A DNA stretch of 64,000 bases, from contig JAJTUP010000008.1 of assembly GCA_021399435.1 (NCBI GenBank), positions 1,612,001-1,676,000 of the forward strand. The letters run 5' to 3'. Source of the DNA: Diaporthe sp. PMI_573 (Eukaryota; Ascomycota; Sordariomycetes; Diaporthales; Diaporthaceae). A program made the position numbers and the translations under genes. The notes beneath the pieces were generated by a model that saw only the letters and a list, made by a program, of their open reading frames with translations, was not told the DNA's origin and did not search any database. This document shows positions 1-11,082 of the stretch, in pieces; within the stretch, counting starts at the first letter, position 1; every line of letters begins with the position of its first letter.

Positions 1-3000
1 TCAAAGTACTCCACCTCGAGGATGCTCTGCGAGCTTCCATATAGATCCATGACCTTCAAAGCCGACTCGAGGATCTTGGCGCGCGAGATACGCACCTTCT
101 GTCGCTGCAGGCGACCAAGGAATGGGCGGTCATCGCGGTTGCGCCTCAGCTCTTCCTGGGACTGAGCGTTCTGCCACCGGTTCATGGACCGAGCATAACC
201 GAATGAAGTCGACTGGAGGAACAAATGGCGGGTCTCGAAGGGGAAGAGGAAAGGATACAGCCGCGCTAGGTCTTCGCTCCAGCTTGGGAGGCAGTTGCTC
301 GCAACAATCAGAGGCTCCTCAAGCTGCCGGTTGAGCTTCGATGTCAGCTTCGTGTTGACGAACTGTGACAGGGGTTCGATATTCAGCTTGAGAGTGGCCT
401 TGTTTTCCACAAGCACGTCGTCAATGTTCGCATTTAGGTTATGCAGGATCTTAAGCAGGCGGAGGATGGACGCAGTGCTAGGGTGCTTGGCTAACGACGC
501 TGGACTGTTGCCTTCACCATTCTCGCTCTCCTCATTGGAAGTCGAACCAAAGGACAGTCGCTCGGCTGACGGAGGCCCGGGGACACGCCGGATCTTGATC
601 TCGTGAGTCAGGATCCAAACATTCCGGCTAGAGTAGTCATTTGAGTCTATTGCCGGCTTCTGGACTGCGCGGTATACTGTCGTGTCATTGGTCAGGACCT
701 TGCCCTGATGGCTGAATTCCAAATGCCAGTCTTGCGGCACAGACTGGATCGCAGCAGCGTAGGACATGGAACGAGAAGGAGAAGAGGGCGACGGGGAGTT
801 CATCAGAGCGTTGGCAAGAAGACTTGACCGCTGGGCAAGGTTGTTATGGCTGCTGCCGCTTCCCTGAGACGGAGTTGGAACTCGAGTCCCATCTTCTTTC
901 CGTGCTGTGATCTTGCCACCAGCTGCGACCTCGAGGTTCACGGCCGAAGGGTCAGGAGTTGGTGCGTCACCCATGTCCTCATCCAGGTCACCCACGATAG
1001 TATCAAGAGCACTGCGGTCGGGTGTGTCCTCGTCTTCGGTGATGTGCTTTTCATCAGCACACTCGAGCGCATCCTCGAGGTCATCTTCGTCGGCTGGGGG
1101 TGCCCGGCTTGCTTGTGGTGAATCTGATGGCGCCGTGCTGCGTCGACTGGACCTACGCAGTATGACTTTTGCGCCCGGTGCCGAAGAAGCGGGGTCCGGT
1201 GTGGCTGGTGTCTCTGCTGTTGCGAGCGACCTAGAAGTCTTGGACTTCCGTGATGATCGAGAGCCGGAGGCTGTAGGTGGAATTGGCGGGGGAGGGGGCG
1301 GCGGCGTTGCAGTACCAAGCTGCGGAGGCATGCGAGAGGGAAGGCGACCTGACCCAGAAGGTGAGCCGGCGCCGAAAGGGAATGCCCCTCCTGTCATTGC
1401 GGCCAAGGCTCTCGTAAGGCTCTCACGGTTGCCCCGTGGTGGTCGCGGGCGGTCAGAGAGACTGATGCGAGGGCGCAGATAGTCCTCCAAGGACTTGAAA
1501 GTCGCGATCGCATGTATGGAAACCATTATGTTTCGGTAAACCTTGGGAATGTCAGAGTCGTCGTCGGCGACGAGCTTGAGGCGGATCTGTTTGGCCAGCA
1601 TGGATGCAGGACTGCTACGGTGGCTGTCACCGTGTGCAGCACTAGACACAGTGAGAACCTCGAAGTGCTCCGATCGGCTCAGCAGATCTTGTAGCTTGTG
1701 GACCATCATACTGAAGGGAGTAGCGGGCGAGCCAGCAGTTGCCGTCTTGGGCTTCGATTTGACGGTGTATCCCATGAAGACCTCAATGAACGCTGCCTGA
1801 GCAGCCATCGCGAGATCCTCGTCGGGGTTGCTGAACACCTCTTCAAGGACTCGTACAATACCAGAGGCAAGCAGCTCCGCACTTGTTGCACTCTCAAATA
1901 AGTCGGAATCAAAATATGTCGCCAGCTTCTCGAACAGCTTCTTCCCGTTCTCACCAGCGATGCTGCCCGATGAGGTTGGACGGAGATAGAAAGCTTCGAT
2001 CTCAGATGCCAACTCTGTTAGGTCCGTCAAGATCTTCGTAGCCCTCTTCTTCATGGACTTGGCATTCTTCTCCGTCTCGTGCGTCTCCAAGAACTGCTTT
2101 GCATCCTTATGGATCTTGGACCGCAGCAACTGCGTGCTCGTGAATGGAGGCGGCCGCGGTGGCCCGTCGATTGACATGGTAGACCCCCCAGAGCTATCGG
2201 GAGACCCTGACATCACCTGGGGTCGGCCTTCGTTCTCGTGCTCCTCGTCTTCGTCCTCTTCGTTGTCCTCATCATGCTCATCCTCCGACGAATGGTGTGA
2301 AGGCTCGTCATCCTCCTCGTCTTCATCATGTTCATCAGCTGCGTCATCATCCTCGTCGTCCGATGAATCATGGTGCGAGGATCGGTCTTCAGAAGCCGCA
2401 GATGAACGCCTTGGCAAGTCTTGAGATTCAATGACTGCTTTGGCATCAGCCTCCGTCTCTTCAGCCACCTTTGAGATTTCTGCGATAACACCCTCTCTGT
2501 ACAGCTGGTACTGGTAAATGCTTCCGAGTCGTGTCATAAGAAGCTCTGTGGCCTGTAGGGCTGCTGTGACGAGGGTGAGGTCGTCTTTCTGAGAGAGAAT
2601 TGACGCGAGGAACGACGCATATGGTACCGGAGCCAAGGCTTCCGTGAGAATTGCCTCGTCCAAGTTGTACAACATCTTAAGCTGAGCCAACAAGACCTTT
2701 TGCCTCACACTGAGGTTTACCGTGCTGGAGAAGGCATCCGTGAGGGTTGGGAATAAAATCAACGCGAATCGTCGGACCTCTGCCTTGCAGCCTTCCAACA
2801 ACTGGATGCGCTTTTCGTCCGATGTTCGGCGTCTCGACGTGGAGGGTGATCCAGTGTTCACTTCTCGCGGAGCAACCTCATTGAAGCCGCCCTTGGTGGG
2901 ATCAGCAGCGCCCGTGGGGAGCTTGGGCAGGAGCTCGCAAATGACATTAAGTGCCTCGAGGATCTGTTCTCGTGGGCGGTGGATAAGGGCTTGCATGATA

Positions 3001-4715
3001 AGCACACTATCGAGTTTCGATGCGATGTCGTCCGTCCCATTAGGAGGAGACACGCCCGTCAAAACCTGGTAGAGAGTCTCAACCACATTCATCTTCATTA
3101 GCTCCACGGACAGCCTGGGGCTCGCCCTCGCCGTTGATGCCAAGACTCGCAGAAATTGGGTGTGGATGTTGGGTGAGATCAGGTTGGTGCTGCCAGGCAG
3201 CAGTAGCCGGAGAATAGAGGACAAAAGATCCTCAGTCACTAGAGCCTCCAGCTTGCTTGGGTTATGGCGCCAGGTGTCCACGATGCGAGAGACGCAAATA
3301 GATGCTTGCTCCACCACCCGCTGGTCACTGTTCTTCAGCACATCGCGGAGGATCTTCATTGCGTCTTTTACGACGTCAAAGTAATCGTGCGGCAGGTTGC
3401 GACAGCAGTTTGCAGCGGTCGTCACGGCGGTCCGTTGTGTGCTCATGGCGAAAAAGTCGAGGTATTCGAGACAGGCCGCAAGGCCACCCTCTTTGACGAT
3501 CGCGGAGGGGTACTCGACAGAGATCTTCTCCAAGGTGCTCAGAGCCTGTTCGGCCAGATCTATGAACTGAATGTCCCTGAGCTTCTCACAGAGAACCGGC
3601 ACGGCGCCGGCGTACACGACGTTGGTAACGCTGGACGGCAGCGCCTCCATAAGGTTTGCGAGACAGCGGCAGGCGAGAAGCATAATCTCCGGGTTGGCTT
3701 CCATGAAATCGTCCGGCTTCATCAGAGCGACCAGTTCACGCACAAAGGAGTCCGCCGAGAAATGTCCCTGGAGGTTGTCCTCGTTGGACACCAGTAGGAG
3801 CTCAGACAGCTCGTTCAGCGCGATGAGATGCAAACTCGGGTCTTCCTTTTGTCGAAGATTTGCTAGTATCTCCCTGAGGCGAGACCCCATACCGGACATC
3901 ATGCCTGTCAGGAGGGCGAGGCTGGAGTGAAGGCCTCCAGGATGGCCGCCGAACCCCCCAAATACGTCGTCATCGTCGTGCTCATCATACCGATGGTCCT
4001 CATCGTCATGCTCCTCGCTATCCTCGTCGAAGTTGTCCTCGTGTGCTGGAGGTGGGGGTGGGGCTGATGCCTTCTCGTTCTCGTCGGTGCCGGTCATTGG
4101 AGTGTCCTCATCAGCGCCGCTTGGCTTCTTTCGCGATCGCCGGTTCGAAGACGAGGATCCTGGGGCTGATTCAAGAGGGTACGTGTCAGCCGCTGCAGCA
4201 TTGGCCCTTGTTGGCGGCTTGCAAGTCTCACCATGTGCATTCTTCTTGCTACGACTAGACTTCCGACTGGACGAGGCAGACTGCGCGTTTTCCGAAGGGG
4301 GTATGGACGGGCCGGCGACAGATCTTGTCAGAGTCAGCAGGTGGGGTTCAGAAGAGGGAATGTTGAAGGCTTCGTACCCTGGACTCGACATAATCGGAGC
4401 TTGTTTTCCCTTCCTCTTCCTAAGAGAGTATGCGGGCTGTGGGGGTGGCGCTGGGGTGGCGGCTGGCTGAGGCGGTTGTTGGTCGGAAACCTTTGCCCTC
4501 TTGGAACGTCTAGTGGAGGGAGCAGGTTCGGGGGCGACCTCTGAATCGGCGGTGGCCTTGCGCTTCCGGGGCTCGGGTCGTCGAGGCGCGGGGGGGGGAG
4601 GGGCAGGTTCGGTCGGGGACCCAGCAGCAGAAGCGCCAGCAGACCGGGAGGATTCTGCCTGCCTTGCTGCTTGACGGGCTGACGAGCGAGTGGCAGGCCT
4701 GTTAGACGAAGACAT
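1..4715 (-). CDS. ufd4: Ufd4/TRIP12-type HECT E3 ubiquitin ligase, N-terminal part (HECT domain off the left edge)
   Basis: One uninterrupted minus-strand frame runs from the ATG at 4715 to base 1, giving 1571 codons with no stop inside the window. The first ~260 residues are Pro/Ser/Lys-rich and disordered. Armadillo/HEAT-like repeats start near residue 275 (LREILANLRQKEDPS) and contain TRIP12/Ufd4-like segments such as ANLMEALPSSVTNVV, DLAEQALSTLEKIS and SVELMKMNVVETLYQVL. A very acidic Asp/Glu/His/Ser stretch lies at about residues 770-830. A small conserved block (DWHLEFSHQGKVLTNDTTVY) sits near residue 1330. Ufd4 family enzymes ubiquitinate ubiquitin-fusion and N-degron substrates through a C-terminal HECT domain, which should begin just beyond base 1. 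No intron is needed. The gene is divergent from the BCKDH E1-alpha gene across 3.1 kb. Family assignment is firm; catalytic competence cannot be judged here. Confidence 0.88.
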   Translation of the reverse strand, partial: MSSSNRPATRSSARQAARQAESSRSAGASAAGSPTEPAPPPPAPRRPEPRKRKATADSEVAPEPAPSTRRSKRAKVSDQQPPQPAATPAPPPQPAYSLRKRKGKQAPIMSSPGYEAFNIPSSEPHLLTLTRSVAGPSIPPSENAQSASSSRKSSRSKKNAHGETCKPPTRANAAAADTYPLESAPGSSSSNRRSRKKPSGADEDTPMTGTDENEKASAPPPPPAHEDNFDEDSEEHDDEDHRYDEHDDDDVFGGFGGHPGGLHSSLALLTGMMSGMGSRLREILANLRQKEDPSLHLIALNELSELLLVSNEDNLQGHFSADSFVRELVALMKPDDFMEANPEIMLLACRCLANLMEALPSSVTNVVYAGAVPVLCEKLRDIQFIDLAEQALSTLEKISVEYPSAIVKEGGLAACLEYLDFFAMSTQRTAVTTAANCCRNLPHDYFDVVKDAMKILRDVLKNSDQRVVEQASICVSRIVDTWRHNPSKLEALVTEDLLSSILRLLLPGSTNLISPNIHTQFLRVLASTARASPRLSVELMKMNVVETLYQVLTGVSPPNGTDDIASKLDSVLIMQALIHRPREQILEALNVICELLPKLPTGAADPTKGGFNEVAPREVNTGSPSTSRRRTSDEKRIQLLEGCKAEVRRFALILFPTLTDAFSSTVNLSVRQKVLLAQLKMLYNLDEAILTEALAPVPYASFLASILSQKDDLTLVTAALQATELLMTRLGSIYQYQLYREGVIAEISKVAEETEADAKAVIESQDLPRRSSAASEDRSSHHDSSDDEDDDAADEHDEDEEDDEPSHHSSEDEHDEDNEEDEDEEHENEGRPQVMSGSPDSSGGSTMSIDGPPRPPPFTSTQLLRSKIHKDAKQFLETHETEKNAKSMKKRATKILTDLTELASEIEAFYLRPTSSGSIAGENGKKLFEKLATYFDSDLFESATSAELLASGIVRVLEEVFSNPDEDLAMAAQAAFIEVFMGYTVKSKPKTATAGSPATPFSMMVHKLQDLLSRSEHFEVLTVSSAAHGDSHRSSPASMLAKQIRLKLVADDDSDIPKVYRNIMVSIHAIATFKSLEDYLRPRISLSDRPRPPRGNRESLTRALAAMTGGAFPFGAGSPSGSGRLPSRMPPQLGTATPPPPPPPIPPTASGSRSSRKSKTSRSLATAETPATPDPASSAPGAKVILRRSSRRSTAPSDSPQASRAPPADEDDLEDALECADEKHITEDEDTPDRSALDTIVGDLDEDMGDAPTPDPSAVNLEVAAGGKITARKEDGTRVPTPSQGSGSSHNNLAQRSSLLANALMNSPSPSSPSRSMSYAAAIQSVPQDWHLEFSHQGKVLTNDTTVYRAVQKPAIDSNDYSSRNVWILTHEIKIRRVPGPPSAERLSFGSTSNEESENGEGNSPASLAKHPSTASILRLLKILHNLNANIDDVLVENKATLKLNIEPLSQFVNTKLTSKLNRQLEEPLIVASNCLPSWSEDLARLYPFLFPFETRHLFLQSTSFGYARSMNRWQNAQSQEELRRNRDDRPFLGRLQRQKVRISRAKILESALKVMDLYGSSQSILEVEYF

Positions 4716-5480
4716 GAGTAAAGTGTTGATCAGAGACCATGGTTTGATGCAGATGTCGAAATGCTAGGGCCCTTTCAACGGCAGGCAAGCTGTAGGGGTG
4801 GTGAGGAGTTGCGGTGGATGAGGAGAGGTTGAGAAAAGTGGCGGAGATGGTTTGTGTAGGTGACAAGGAGTTGGGAGTGATTGACGCTGTCAAATGTTTT
4901 TGGCGAGGTGGAAGGCCTGGACACGATTGCCTGCGCAGACAGCAGATGCTTAAGACTGATTTCCTGACGGTGCTGTGTTGGTTGCATGAAGCTTAAAGTG
5001 CAGGTGGAGGTGGAGATACGGTCCAGGTGCTCGTGCTTGTGCTTGTGCGTGGTGCCGTGCTAAACTGATGGCCTTATGGCCGGTCTGGTGGAGCTCCCAA
5101 GCCTGGCAGCCCCGGGGCTGACGTCTTTCTTTGGAGACGGCAGGCAGGCCAGTCTGGTAGTGCGCCAGCAGAGAACCAGTGGAGGTGTTTCGGTGGTATG
5201 GGAAAGAGGGAGGGAGGATCCGGACGCCCAAAGTTTCCAGCCTCTCAAGACCTGGCAGGCTGCAGACACGGCAAGACCAGGCCGGCTAAAGACGGGGAGG
5301 AAAGAGGGATGAATGGCTGGGGTGAGGTACAGATGACTGTGGATGGGGCGAGGCAGGGGAGGGCGGGATGGGATGTCGCTGCGAGAGGCAGGTGCTATCA
5401 GAGTGAAATGTCAGAGTGAAGAAGGAGCGAGCAAGCATTTCTGGGAGTTTTGGGATGTCAGGATACATCCGGCCTGACGC

Positions 5481-5534
5481 AGCACAGTGCTGTGCAGTGC
5501 GGTGCGGTGCAGTGCAATGCAGTGCAGTGCAAGC
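5481..5534. repeat. Degenerate GTGC/GGTGC repeat
   Basis: Repeated gtgcagtgcggtgcggtgca-type units lie about 0.8 kb upstream of the Ufd4-like start. A purer version of the same unit occurs at 15593-15628 upstream of another minus-strand gene. Confidence 0.75.
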
Positions 5535-5795
5535 AAGGCCCAGACTATAACACTTGATATTCAGGCCGAGTCTTGCAGGAAGCGGCGGAAACGGACAAGT
5601 GGCTGGCAATATGGCTGGCTGCCCTGCCTGTTGTGTCCCGACTGCCTGCGCACCCACCCGCTCGAGAGGGAATGAATATGGGGTATTTACTTTTGTATGG
5701 GGTATTATAGTATGGTATATGTGGGATGCTGATATGGGATGGGATGTGGACCTGTACGGCACAGGATGCGTGTGTCTGTGTGTGCGAGTGTATGT

Positions 5796-5854
5796 GTGTA
5801 TGTGTGTATGTATGTATGTATGTATAGGGTTGTATGTGTGCAAGCATCCACGTC

Positions 5855-5890
<36 letters not shown>
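5796..5890. repeat. GTAT and TG microsatellites
   Basis: A (GTAT)n tract at roughly 5796-5825 is followed by a nearly perfect (TG)n run at 5859-5889. Translations across it are poly-Cys/Val or poly-Thr/His, which argues against coding. Confidence 0.9.
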
Positions 5891-5894
<4 letters not shown>

Positions 5895-6417
5895 CCTTGT
5901 TGTTTTCGGCGAGGAAGAGCAACGGGACCGGGTGTTGATCGCGCCTGATGCTACAAGGGGCGCACCTGCTCTCGTCGTCGGCGCTGTCGTCGTCGACGTC
6001 GTCGCCAGGTGTGTGTTTGCTCTCGCTCGTGGGCTTGGGCTTGGGCTTCGGTTCGGGCTCGAGTTCGAGTTCGGCGGCGGGATGTCGGTCGCGGCGGAGG
6101 CGGAGATGGGAGGGAAGGAGGTCGAGGTCGCCGTGGAGGCCGACGAGGTAGGTTCTGTACTTCTGGACGAGCGCGAGTTCCAGCTTGTCGTGCTTCGTTC
6201 TGCCATGGATTACGCCGCCATTGGGATTGGCGACAACAGTTCACGGTGCAGTATTGGAACAATATGATTTAATCGCTGAGGGGCGGGCCCTGGAAGGCCT
6301 TGTTCATTTGATCCTGACGAGTTCTAGAAGGTCGCAGGCTGAGACCGTGACACAGTGTGCGTGTTTTCTGATGAGCCGGATCGGGTCGGGGGGTCGCCGT
6401 CGGGCGTCGTCGCCGCG

Positions 6418-6450
6418 TGGTGGTGGTGGTGGTGGTGGTGGTGGAGGTGG
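6418..6450. repeat. GGT trinucleotide microsatellite
   Basis: About nine uninterrupted GGT units, then GGAGGT. It would encode poly-Gly or poly-Pro but lies in no recognisable gene. Confidence 0.9.
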
Positions 6451-6563
6451 CGATGGCGATGATTGTCGTCGTGGCGTCGTAGGGTTCGTCGTGGTCGCAA
6501 GAGACGTAGTCCGGGATCCAGGTAGTAGTGAGATCCAGGCCGGAATCAGTCTACTAGATAGAC

Positions 6564-6571
<8 letters not shown>

Positions 6572-6602
<31 letters not shown>

Positions 6603-6603
6603 G
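6572..6603. repeat. GACA tetranucleotide microsatellite
   Basis: About seven and a half GACA units preceded by a short GATA run (gactagatagata). It lies in the same intergenic region as the GGT and TG tracts. Confidence 0.9.
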
Positions 6604-7815
6604 TAGATGGATCACGGGGAGGAACAGACAACGGTCGTCCTGGGCTTGTCATGTCATGGCAGGCGCAAACCCGCACGCACGAGCACCAACCCAAATAAAA
6701 CAAGTCCTCTGCCGGGCCCGACACAGGCCCCAGCACCTCATCAGAGCCAGTCAGGGCAGGCCAGGTCACCACTCCTGAGTGGCCAGGCGGCGCCTAAATT
6801 GCCCCATGAGCCCGGCAGATCGTTTAGGCCCCCCGGAGGACCGGGGGACTCTGTCGAGGTAAGCAGTGGCAGTCCAGGGCCCATTTGGACCCCTGATCCC
6901 ATAGCGTAGCATTCCACCGCTCCCGCCCGCCTCATAAGAGCAAAGCTTGTTGAGCATCGAGGCTGGGGGGGCTTTTATCTGGCGAGCGGGCTCTCCAGCA
7001 AACCCAAAATTGTTATGTCGAGATATTTTCAAATCTTTTCTCAATGTGCGTGCGCCGCCTGCCAACCCGTATTCTTTGCACTGTCTTGTCTGCTGTGTTG
7101 GTTCCAGTCTTTCTCTCACATGCACCGCCACGTATCTATGACGATGACGGGATTAAAGGTAGCAGTGGTGGAGAACAGGGCTCGCGTGGTCAACAATTGG
7201 GTACGGATGCTGGACCTCACTCAAACAGCGAATAAGTCGTCCCATCCCAATTTCAGCTTCACTGCGGTCGCGCATACCGGCCCAAGAGTCATGCTACAGT
7301 TATATTTTTTTGGCCTCCAAGAAGCATTGTTTTTAGCTGGGCAATAAACACCCGGGCAGTCATTTATTCTTGTTGCTCGTCCCACATTTCCGAGATCGGA
7401 TATGAGGGACCCATTCACACGGTCTCATAGTCCCCAATCTGCATATCCTCTTATACCAACCTACCAGCCTTCGCAATAGCCTTATTGCTTGTCAAACAGA
7501 GGTGATAACCTCACAAATGTTGCCTCGTTCTATATGACCTATTGGTATCTTCTAGATCTTTGTCCCATCTGCCATGTCTTCAGCCAGAGATCCGTCTTGC
7601 CAAGGGCCAGGTGGCTCGGCTTCTGTCGGGTTTAGCATGACGACCGTCTCTGGCCGCGAGGGTTGAGCCGCGGTCACCTAGACGGTATTCAAGTGAACAC
7701 GCCCTCTCTCATGGGATGGAATTCTACCCAAGAATCTCCCCAACACTGAGCCACAGCCTCGATATTACCTCTCATACGCCCCAAGTCCCCGCCCAGGCGC
7801 AATTGGTCCATCGCA

Positions 7816-9288
7816 ATGAAGATCCGAGCTCCCAACCTCGCCCCGGCCCTGCGTGGTGTTCGCCCTTCGCTTCCGCTCAGTGGCAGCATGGCCGCTGCCG
7901 TCGGCTCACCGACGCGTCGCTCCGCTTCCTCGCTCTCCCAACGGCCGGACTCGAGATACGTCCAGTTCCCCGGGGCGGTCAAGTCCGCTTTTACCACCAA
8001 GCTCCAGTTCGAGCAGCCCTCGTCCCACGACGCCATGCCCACCTACCGAGCCGTCGACCAGAGCGGCAACGTCGTTGACCCGTCCTTCAAGCCGGACCTG
8101 AGCGACGAAGACGTGATTAAGCTTTACAAGGACATGCTCCTCGTTTCTATAATGGACATCATCATGTTCGACTCCCAGCGCCAAGGCCGCATCAGCTTCT
8201 ACATGGTTTCAGCTGGCGAGGAAGCCGTTTGCGTGGGGTCAGCCTCGGCGTTGACCAAGGAAGATGTAATATTCTGCCAGTACAGGGAGCAGGGTGTTTT
8301 TGCGCAGAGGGGTTTCACTCCCAAAGACTTCATGAACCAGCTGTTTGCCAACAAGATGGACCCTGGGAAAGGGCGAAACATGCCGGTTCACTACGGGAGC
8401 AAGGAGCTGAACATTGTGCGTGCCCTCTCCGCCAGTCGTCTTGCAGTTTCCGTACCCTTTGTACCCAGGCAGTGTAATCCCGGGCCCGGACTGACGCTCA
8501 ACTCCCTTGTGTAGCACACAATCTCGTCACCCCTCGGGACGCAGATCCCCCATGCATCAGGTGCCGCGTACGCATTGAAAATGCAGCGCCTACAAGACCC
8601 TGCCACCCCCGAGCGAGTAGTCGCAGTCTACTTTGGCGAGGGCGCCGCCTCCGAAGGTGACTTCCACGCGGCTCTCAACATCGCCGCGACGCGTTCCTGT
8701 CCTGTGGTCTTCATCTGCCGGAACAATGGCTACTCGATCTCCACCCCTGTCCTGGAACAGTATCGTGGGGACGGTATCGCCAGTCGAGGAGTAGGCTACG
8801 GTATCGAGACAATTCGGGTGGACGGTAATGACATATGGGCCATCCGCGAAGCCACCAAGAGAGCAAGGGAGATGGCCCTGAAGGACGGCGGCAAGCCTGT
8901 CCTCATCGAAGCCCTTACGTACAGAGTGGGCCATCACAGCACCTCAGACGACTCGTTCGCATACAGGGCGCGTGTAGAAGTCGAGGACTGGAAGAGAAGG
9001 GACAACCCAATCTCGAGGTTGCGCAAGTGGATGGAGGCCAAGGGGATCTGGGACGAGCAGAAGGAGAAGGAAGCGCGAGACAACACGAGGAGGGAGCTGC
9101 TCAAGGCATTCCAGGAGGCAGAGAAGGAAAAGAAGCCACCAATTCGAGCCATGTTTGAGGATGTGTATGAGGAGCTGACACCGGATCTGAAGCAGCAGAT
9201 GAGTGAGCTGAAGGAACATCTGGACAAGTACCCGGATGAGTATGATGTTGGAGAATTCGAGGGCGGCAAAGAGACTTTGAAATCATAG
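7816..9288 (+). CDS. 2-oxoisovalerate dehydrogenase E1 alpha subunit (branched-chain alpha-keto acid dehydrogenase), mitochondrial
   Basis: Exons 7816-8415 and 8515-9288 encode 457 aa. The intron has donor GTGCGT, branch CTGAC and acceptor GTGTAG, and splicing restores KELNI/HTISSPLGTQIP. Residues 1 to ~40 are Arg/Ser/Ala-rich and look like a mitochondrial presequence. The rest matches BCKDHA: SQRQGRISFYM, CQYREQGVFAQR, the thiamine-diphosphate motif GEGAASEGD ending with NNGYSIST, QYRGDGIASRG, and the regulatory phosphorylation loop YRVGHHSTSDDSFAYR. With E1 beta, E2 and E3 it decarboxylates the keto acids of Leu, Ile and Val in the mitochondrial matrix. The C-terminal YRVGHHSTSDDS and ISRLRKW features separate it from pyruvate dehydrogenase E1 alpha. 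Length is normal for the family, so the gene looks intact. Confidence 0.95.
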
Positions 9289-9550
9289 AGCGTAACGAGA
9301 GAAATATCCGTGCAAACGATTTATTTAGCAGTGGAAGGCAGTGACAAGGCGACCCAAGTCTTCCTAGTATGCAGGCTTCATCATTGTTGACTTGCAAGAC
9401 CCGAAGTGCACTGCACCCCCACCCCTGCCCTGCCGTTAGAGTTTCACCCAAAACAAACTGACGAAACCACCACGGCACCCTCACCATTGCAAGTCACGAC
9501 ACGCCATATTGAAGCAAACCTCGCGCAACACGTATCCACGCTGTCCCAAA

Positions 9551-9700
9551 ATGCCCGACGACAACTTGGCCATCGTCCTCATCCTCTCCCTGGTCTTCCT
9601 TGTAATCGGCTTCGGTGCCTTCTTCGGGCGCAAGTGGATCAGGTCTTTCACCACTGCCATGGTCCAAGCCAAGCAGGCTGAACGTGGCGACGCGGTCTAA
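9551..9700 (+). CDS. Small single-pass membrane protein, 49 aa, unrecognised
   Basis: The ATG at 9551 has an excellent fungal context (CCCAAAATGCC) and opens a 49-codon frame ending in TAA at 9700. Residues ~6-25 form a strong hydrophobic helix (AIVLILSLVFLVIGFGAFFG). It is followed by a short basic/amphipathic tail (RKWIRSFTTAMVQAKQAERG). An in-frame ATG at 9509 would add 14 residues but has a weaker context. The gene sits between the BCKDH E1-alpha stop and COQ5, both on the same strand. The shape resembles small mitochondrial or ER membrane subunits, but I do not recognise the family. Hydrophobicity and start context are what I see; function is unknown. Confidence 0.5.
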   Translation: MPDDNLAIVLILSLVFLVIGFGAFFGRKWIRSFTTAMVQAKQAERGDAV

Positions 9701-9840
9701 GGTGTGTGAGTATTTAACGTGGCGTCAGATCAAAACTCCTACCTCACCTGCTTCACGAATCCCATGAGAAAGAGAGTACTTGGCCTCGGTGCCGATTCGG
9801 CGTGGAGCTCCCAAAGCACGCCAGGCGATGACGTGCATGA

Positions 9841-11082
<1,242 letters not shown>

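Larger units (their letters stand above)
4716..7815. other. 3.1-kb divergent intergenic region, repeat-rich
   Basis: This lies between the divergent starts of the Ufd4-like gene and the BCKDH E1-alpha gene. It contains simple repeats (GTGC-type, GTAT, TG, GGT and GACA runs, listed separately). The long open frames here are low-complexity translations of those repeats, for example poly-Cys/Val and poly-Thr/His. I see no conserved protein, tRNA or clear promoter element. It is probably the two promoters with long leaders. Confidence 0.6.

Noticed and set aside
5286..6267. Long open frames on both strands (306 and 237 codons) in the first intergenic region
   Set aside because: They translate microsatellites and GC-rich DNA (poly-Cys/Val, Thr/His) and show no domain.
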